Source of the DNA: Hydractinia symbiolongicarpus
Taxonomy: Eukaryota; Cnidaria; Hydrozoa; Anthoathecata; Hydractiniidae
Direction of reading: 5' to 3'
NCBI RefSeq assembly: GCF_029227915.1
Contig: NC_079879.1
Coordinates: forward strand, 5,890,001 to 5,954,000
DNA: 64,000 nt
Shown: one piece after another, positions 59,086 through 64,000 of the stretch
Numbering within the stretch: the first letter of the stretch is position 1
Layout of the letters: each line of letters opens with the position of its first letter
The notes under the pieces: generated by a model
Told to the model about the DNA's origin: nothing
Databases searched by the model: none
Seen by the model: only the letters and a program-made list of their open reading frames with translations
Translations under genes and position numbers: made by a program

Positions 59086-59986
59086 GTAATTATTTTTCAG
59101 TCGCAATGAGTAGCTCAAACAATACCACAATTAACATTATGATGAAATTTCTTTCAACTTTAAAATGATAACAAGTTGTGCTTAAAATGTTTGTTATAGT
59201 GTGAATATTAACAGTGTAAATTTTTTGTATTTGTGAGCTTTGGTTCTCGAGATTGTCGTCGCCATAAAGGTGGTGATTAGGACTTTCTGTTCGGTAAAAT
59301 GTTAACTTGTGTGACGTGAGTCCACAGGGATGTAAACAAACGCATTCTGAATGAACAAAGCAGGAGAATGCTAAACTGTGCCTTGTCTAAGAGTAATTTT
59401 ATTTATCATATTTTAAATTAAGTATCTTTATCAAAATAAAATAATGTTTCACCATTTTAAATATAAATTTAGAATTTTAGACATGAGTTATCACTTAGAA
59501 ATTAAGTATTTTTGTGTTATTTTTGTATATAAAACTAGTTACTTATTTATATCCATATAAATATTATTGATATTAAGTCAATCAGCACAGTAGCAATTAT
59601 TTCTTTGAATTTAAAAGTGAATGGTATTACAGACCTACAAAAAAAGACGTTTTTCATAGGACAGTTGGGTTAGCAAATCATGGATGGTCAAATCACAAAC
59701 TGTGATAAAATGACAAATAATTGAAAAACTACACTAATAGGGCCTCCCTTTAAGCAATTCATAATCACAGGAATAATGTCCTCCATATTTTTGCATGTTT
59801 TATTTGAAATCACTTTTTCCATCATCTAAGGTTTAAATTTACATAGCTAAAGCAAGGAATCAATGGACAACAAAAGATGACGAATGTGATAAAACGTTAA
59901 AAGTAAACCAACCTAACCAAAACTAATTATCCGAAAATTTTCCTGTTTTCCCTTTAACATAGAATTTCAATATTTTTTTAGAGAAA

Positions 59987-62900
59987 ATGGAACATAAGAA
60001 CTATGAAAATTACAGAGACCGGCTAAACTGTTATAATGAAAAAAGGTGGCCTCCAGAAACACCAGTGTATATCAAAGAATTGGCAGAAGCTGGTTTTGTA
60101 TATACTGGCCTTAACGACACAGTTTTTTGTTTTCGTTGTGGCATAACAGTTTCTGATTGGCGTGAAGGAGATGATCCCTTGAAGCGTCATGAAGCTCTAA
60201 ATAAACAATGTGCATTTTTAGTAAAACGTTTAAAAGATGTTTCTCCTTCCTCAAATCAAAGGGATGAATCAAGATTTTACAAATCTTTGGATGATTTTGA
60301 ACGTGAATCACTACTATATGACTGGGATCCAGAACATGGAGTTGTGCGCAGAAATCTTGTTGCACAAAGCACTACTAGTATCGAGGACAAAAAAAATTAT
60401 GCTATCAACTCACCAGATAAACCTAAGGATGATAATACGGCAGAAATGAATCAACCCAGGTAAAACATTATATATAATTCTTTAACTGCAGTAGATGTGT
60501 GGCATGAATAAAAACAGGGGCAAAAGCGTGGAATAAATTGATGAAAAAATGTTAAAGGTCACAGTGGAATTTCTTTTGAATATCGACTTGTTCTTCTTCC
60601 GAAATGTTAACTAAATTTTCGGACAAAGTGGGATTCAAACCCACACACTTCAAACTTCCCAGTTTGAAGTGACAGTTTTTCTTGGGCTGACACCTTAGAC
60701 CACTCGGCCATCTATTCATGGGACGAACCACCACTAGATTTAGCTAACATATATCAATCAACAAAATCTAGAGAATTGAATCTATGGAATCACAAAGAAT
60801 GAAAAAAATGACTGTTGTTTGTGCAACTTTTCGTTTTGGTTGACCATCTTGGGATACCTCGTGAACACATTTCCCTTAACTCAAAAGAAACTTCTAAAAA
60901 TCCTCTATGGAGCAGAATTGTGCAGTTTATGTTGAAGGACATTGTTTTAAAGCATTTTCTCTCAACATTTATGAAATTTTGTTGTGTCAAACTTAGATTT
61001 TTTTGTAGCTTTGTCAGGAAAAATGCATGCTGTCGCTCTGAACCTTTATGCTGTAAGCCTTTGTAAAAGAAGTTTTAATTTTCCATGCGTTAAAACCACT
61101 ATAAAAACTAAGATGTAACTGTATGAACTTCATATTTTAGTCTTGCTCACAAGTACATGCGTTTTGAAGTAGACAGATTCCAAAGTTTTGCTGTTTGTCC
61201 TATCAACAAACATTGGCCATCACCTGAGCTGCTAGCCTCTGCTGGATTCTTTTATTTGAACGACTCCAAAGGCATGGCTTGTTTTTGTTGTGGTGTAGTA
61301 GTGGACGACTGGGAGACATCAGATCAAGATGCTGTAAAGAGACACCAGTACGTTTTTCATGCGTTATGTAAACATACCATTAAGCATCGATTAAGGGCCA
61401 CCATAAACAGTTCCTAAAATATCTTTCATGATAGCAATAAAAACTTTACCAATTTTATTTTCCGTTCTATCTCCCTCTCCTTTCTAAAGAACCTTCTAAA
61501 GAACAGAAAAGATACTTAGAAGGGCTAAAATAAATTAGAAGACTAAAATTTGCAAAACTATTTTCATGCACTGTTTGTGTTTAGCCTTATGACTTGGTGT
61601 TTTGCAGAAGTCAATTTTGTATAGGTTGGGGTTGCATAACCTTCGTAAAGTGATATAAACATTGCTGCTGTTGCATAGACACTGTGTATATTCTGTTTCA
61701 GGTCAATTTCTGCAAATTGTGCGTTTATTCATGGAAAGCCTTGTGGTAATGTAGCCAGCGATGGCGAGCATGAATTTATACCAGAAATGCAAATGTTAAA
61801 TATAACTTCGCAAGAAAGTGCACCGAATATATCACCAGATCAACAAAACCACACTGAAAGATCATTTGAGCCTAATCCTATGGAAAGACATTCTCAACTA
61901 ACTCAAATGGCCCCTCAATATCCTCTGCAACCGCCGGTAACATTAGCTATACCTGCAATGGATCTGTCAGATAAAGCCAAACGTCTTGGCACCTTTATCA
62001 CCTACCCAAGAAATGCTGCTGTGCAACCGGTTGAATTAGCGGAAGCCGGCTTTTTTTACGTCGGGAAAGGTGATGGTGTGCGGTGTTACAAGTGTGATGT
62101 TTCACTTCGTCAATTTGAGGAAGGAGATAAAGCATGGTCAGAACACTTACGATATTCTCCCGCTTGCCCGCTTGTTATTAAGCATTTGCGTATTATTAAC
62201 GGTATGGCCTATCAAAATCAGTACGTAGAAACTCAACCAGTGAGCACATCACCTCCAGATCCTAGATATCCGGCTCAACCCAATGGACACTTTCCATTTC
62301 GACCAGAATATGCTGAATATACATGGAATGGAATACAAAATGGATACCCTTACAAACCAAGCTATAATGAACAGAATTACCCGAGTAATGGACATGTTAG
62401 ACCAATGAATGGGTACCACAATGAACAACATGTTAATAATTCACCCGTACAATCTCTCTCACAATACCAAAATAAGTACTCTCAAGAACTACGCCACCCA
62501 TCCATACCACATATGCCGCAACCGCAGTGGCAAATGGTACGTCCCAATTTCAGGCCTTACGACCTTACAAATAATCAATTAGTTCCATCGACGTATGCTT
62601 TACATCCGTCTCAACAAATGTCCAGAAATAGGATTCCGCTTCATCACCAAATGTCAAGTCCGTTAGAGTCCCAGGCAAATGAACAATCTATTGATACATC
62701 ATCGCATGTGCGGCACAATAGCGCTCCTTCACTAGTAAACCAGGTTACAAAAAACGCCATGTCCGTGCCGTCTTCGTTAAACAGTCCAAGCTCTTCTCCA
62801 AACTCATCACGTCATATTAGACAAATTGACAATAGAAATGAACCTACATTGACAAGTGTTTCTCAAAGTAGTCTAGACAGCCTACTCGATATGGGTTTTA

Positions 62901-63292
62901 AAAGAGAGGACGTGTTAAAAACTATTAAATGTTACACTGAGTATTCCCCAAAACCTTTCAAAACGCCAGATGATTTAGCGCAGGCAGTGATGTATTTCCA
63001 ACAGCACGGACATCTAGAAGGAACACCGTTTGGAAAAAACCTTACAACCGATCCGAGTGAAGAAGGCAAAAGTATGATATATGATCGAGCAAAGAGAAAA
63101 GAAGTCAACGAAGAGGCGAATGCAAAAAACTGTAAGATATGCACCATTTGTTTTGACGCTGATGTGGAAGTAACGTTTGTACCCTGTGGACATCTTGTTG
63201 TTTGTCAGTCATGCGCACTTGGTGTGAAGGATTGTCCAATATGCCGGTTGCCGATTGAGGATACCGTGAGGACGTATTTTTTTGGCAATTAA
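59987..63292 (+). CDS. XIAP-like: Inhibitor of apoptosis protein with three BIRs, UBA and RING (XIAP architecture)
   Basis: Exons 59987-60459, 61141-61347 and 61702-63292 join in phase 2 at both junctions, giving 756 residues. BIR1 has Cys48, Cys51, His68, Cys75 (C-x2-C-x16-H-x6-C). BIR2 spans the exon 2/3 junction with Cys205, Cys208, His226, Cys233 and one extra residue before His. BIR3 has Cys355, Cys358, His375, Cys382. A Gln/Pro/Asn-rich linker follows (about 400-610), then a UBA-like domain (about 618-665, L-L-D-M-G-F) and a C-terminal RING (about 706-750) with P-C-G-H-L-V-V-C and C-P-I-C-R and the T-V-R-T-Y-F tail. There is no CARD. Such proteins bind caspases or other partners through BIRs and act as E3 ubiquitin ligases. 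BIR2 is completed only by using the GTACGT donor at 61348; reading through the intron ends at 61417. Confidence 0.93.
60625..60718 (-). tRNA. Class II (Leu/Ser-type) tRNA-like relic in an IAP intron
   Basis: The minus strand has an intact A-box (TGGCCGAGTGGTCTAAGG), a long variable-arm hairpin (TTCAAAC/GTTTGAA) and a perfect T-arm with B-box (GTGGG TTTGAAT CCCAC). The acceptor stem does not pair and the anticodon loop is enlarged (about 11 bases), so it is probably a pseudogene or SINE head rather than a working tRNA. Confidence 0.45.
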
Positions 63293-63610
63293 TTGTAATA
63301 ATTCGCCATTGGGTGTAGTTGACATGTCATTAGATGTGTTTAATTACGTGTACTTTACGTACATTACGCCATTAGGTGTACTTGTGTTCTTCAAAGGAAA
63401 GGTGGTATATTAATTAAATTTCAAGCCAAGAAAAAATGAATACCTATGGGTGATTATCTTAATTAGTGAGTAGTTACGGCACTTTCCATTTAAAACACGT
63501 TAGTCATGAGCATCGAGTGAAAATCGTAACAGACAAAAAACGATCAAGTAGCGTTTAACACAATTAAGGTGCGTAAGATCAGTCAAAGCGACTAACTTGC
63601 GTTATCAGTC
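63293..63610. other. IAP 3' flank
   Basis: AT-rich 3' UTR and flank. Toward 63540 sequences resembling degenerate satellite monomers begin. Confidence 0.4.
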
Positions 63611-64000
63611 GAAAAGATAAAGTTGCGTTTACATCGCACGAGACCAATAAAAAGATAAAGTTGCGTTCACATCACATGATACCAGTATGAAAAGATAAAG
63701 TTGCGTTTACATCACACGAGACCAGTAAAAAGATAAAGTTGCGTTCACATCACATGATACCAGTATGAAAAGATAAAGTTGCGTTTACATCACACGAGAC
63801 CAGTAAAAAGATAAAGTTGCGTTCACATCACATGATACCAGTATGAAAAGATAAAGTTGCGTTTACATCACACGAGACCAGTAAAAAGATAAAGTTGCGT
63901 TCACATCACATGATACCAGTATGAAAAGATAAAGTTGCGTTTACATCACACGAGACCAGTAAAAAGATAAAGTTGCGTTCACATCACATGATACCAGTAA
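63611..64000 (+). repeat. Composite satellite, about 78-79 bp higher-order unit
   Basis: Two related monomers alternate: GATAAAGTTGCGTTTACATC plus ACACGAGACCAGT, and GATAAAGTTGCGTTCACATC plus ACATGATACCAGTATG. The pair repeats about five times with near identity and runs off the end of the window. Confidence 0.95.

Larger units (their letters stand above)
55152..59981. other. Mostly gene-free, upstream of the IAP gene
   Basis: It contains a SINE fragment, a candidate 5' UTR exon near 57121 and an old transposon fragment at 58555, listed separately. The remaining AT-rich sequence shows no gene. Confidence 0.45.

Noticed and set aside
60111-60365. 84-codon frame opposite the IAP first exon
   Set aside because: Antisense shadow of the BIR1-coding exon.
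61348-61417. Continuation of IAP exon 2 to a stop as the true C-terminus
   Set aside because: Using the GTACGT donor restores the His-x6-Cys of BIR2 and joins in phase to the long third exon; the extension is better read as intron.

Overview
The window reads as invertebrate-animal nuclear DNA, most likely from a cnidarian and plausibly a hydrozoan. It is AT-rich, its genes have many short exons split by AT-rich GT-AG introns, and it is crowded with SINEs, foldback elements, a Penelope-like element, a LINE, a Mutator-like element and Helitron-like repeats. The animal origin rests on CEP43, HAUS8 and an inhibitor-of-apoptosis gene. The cnidarian label is inference, from overall gene and repeat character and from one proline/tyrosine-rich secreted protein with a short cysteine cluster. 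Exon structures were built by hand from splice signals and reading phase, so every multi-exon model is a prediction.

Layout. 0-6 kb: a small secreted Cys-containing peptide gene (-), a tRNA-derived SINE (+), an intronless rhodopsin-type GPCR (-), and short foldback elements. 6.3-8.2 kb: a foldback transposon whose long inverted arms are made of ten-base repeats. 10.1-18.6 kb: a nest of transposons, comprising two overlapping families of TIR elements with 53-bp minisatellites, a 5'-truncated LINE and a Penelope-like element with an inverted copy of its own 3' end. 19.9-20.8 kb: a Helitron-like repeat and a second SINE. 21.8-26.9 kb: a chromodomain plus seven C2H2 zinc fingers gene (+), with transposons in its second intron. 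28.1-32.8 kb: CEP43/FGFR1OP (+). 34.2-39.4 kb: HAUS8 (+). 40.5-41.6 kb: the Pro/Tyr-rich secreted protein (-). 44.8-48.7 kb: a phytanoyl-CoA dioxygenase family enzyme (-). 52.2-55.2 kb: a Mutator-like element with a 9-bp target duplication. 55.7-59.1 kb: a SINE fragment and an old transposon fragment. 60.0-63.3 kb: an IAP with three BIRs, a UBA and a RING (+). 63.6 kb to the end: a composite satellite.

Working together. CEP43 (centriole/ciliary-base anchoring) and HAUS8 (augmin, microtubule branching) are adjacent on the same strand and act in neighbouring microtubule-organising processes. The other genes share no obvious pathway. In all eight host-gene models a splice-acceptor-like site lies a short distance upstream of the start codon (5 to about 85 nt). 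This fits either 5'-UTR introns or spliced-leader trans-splicing.
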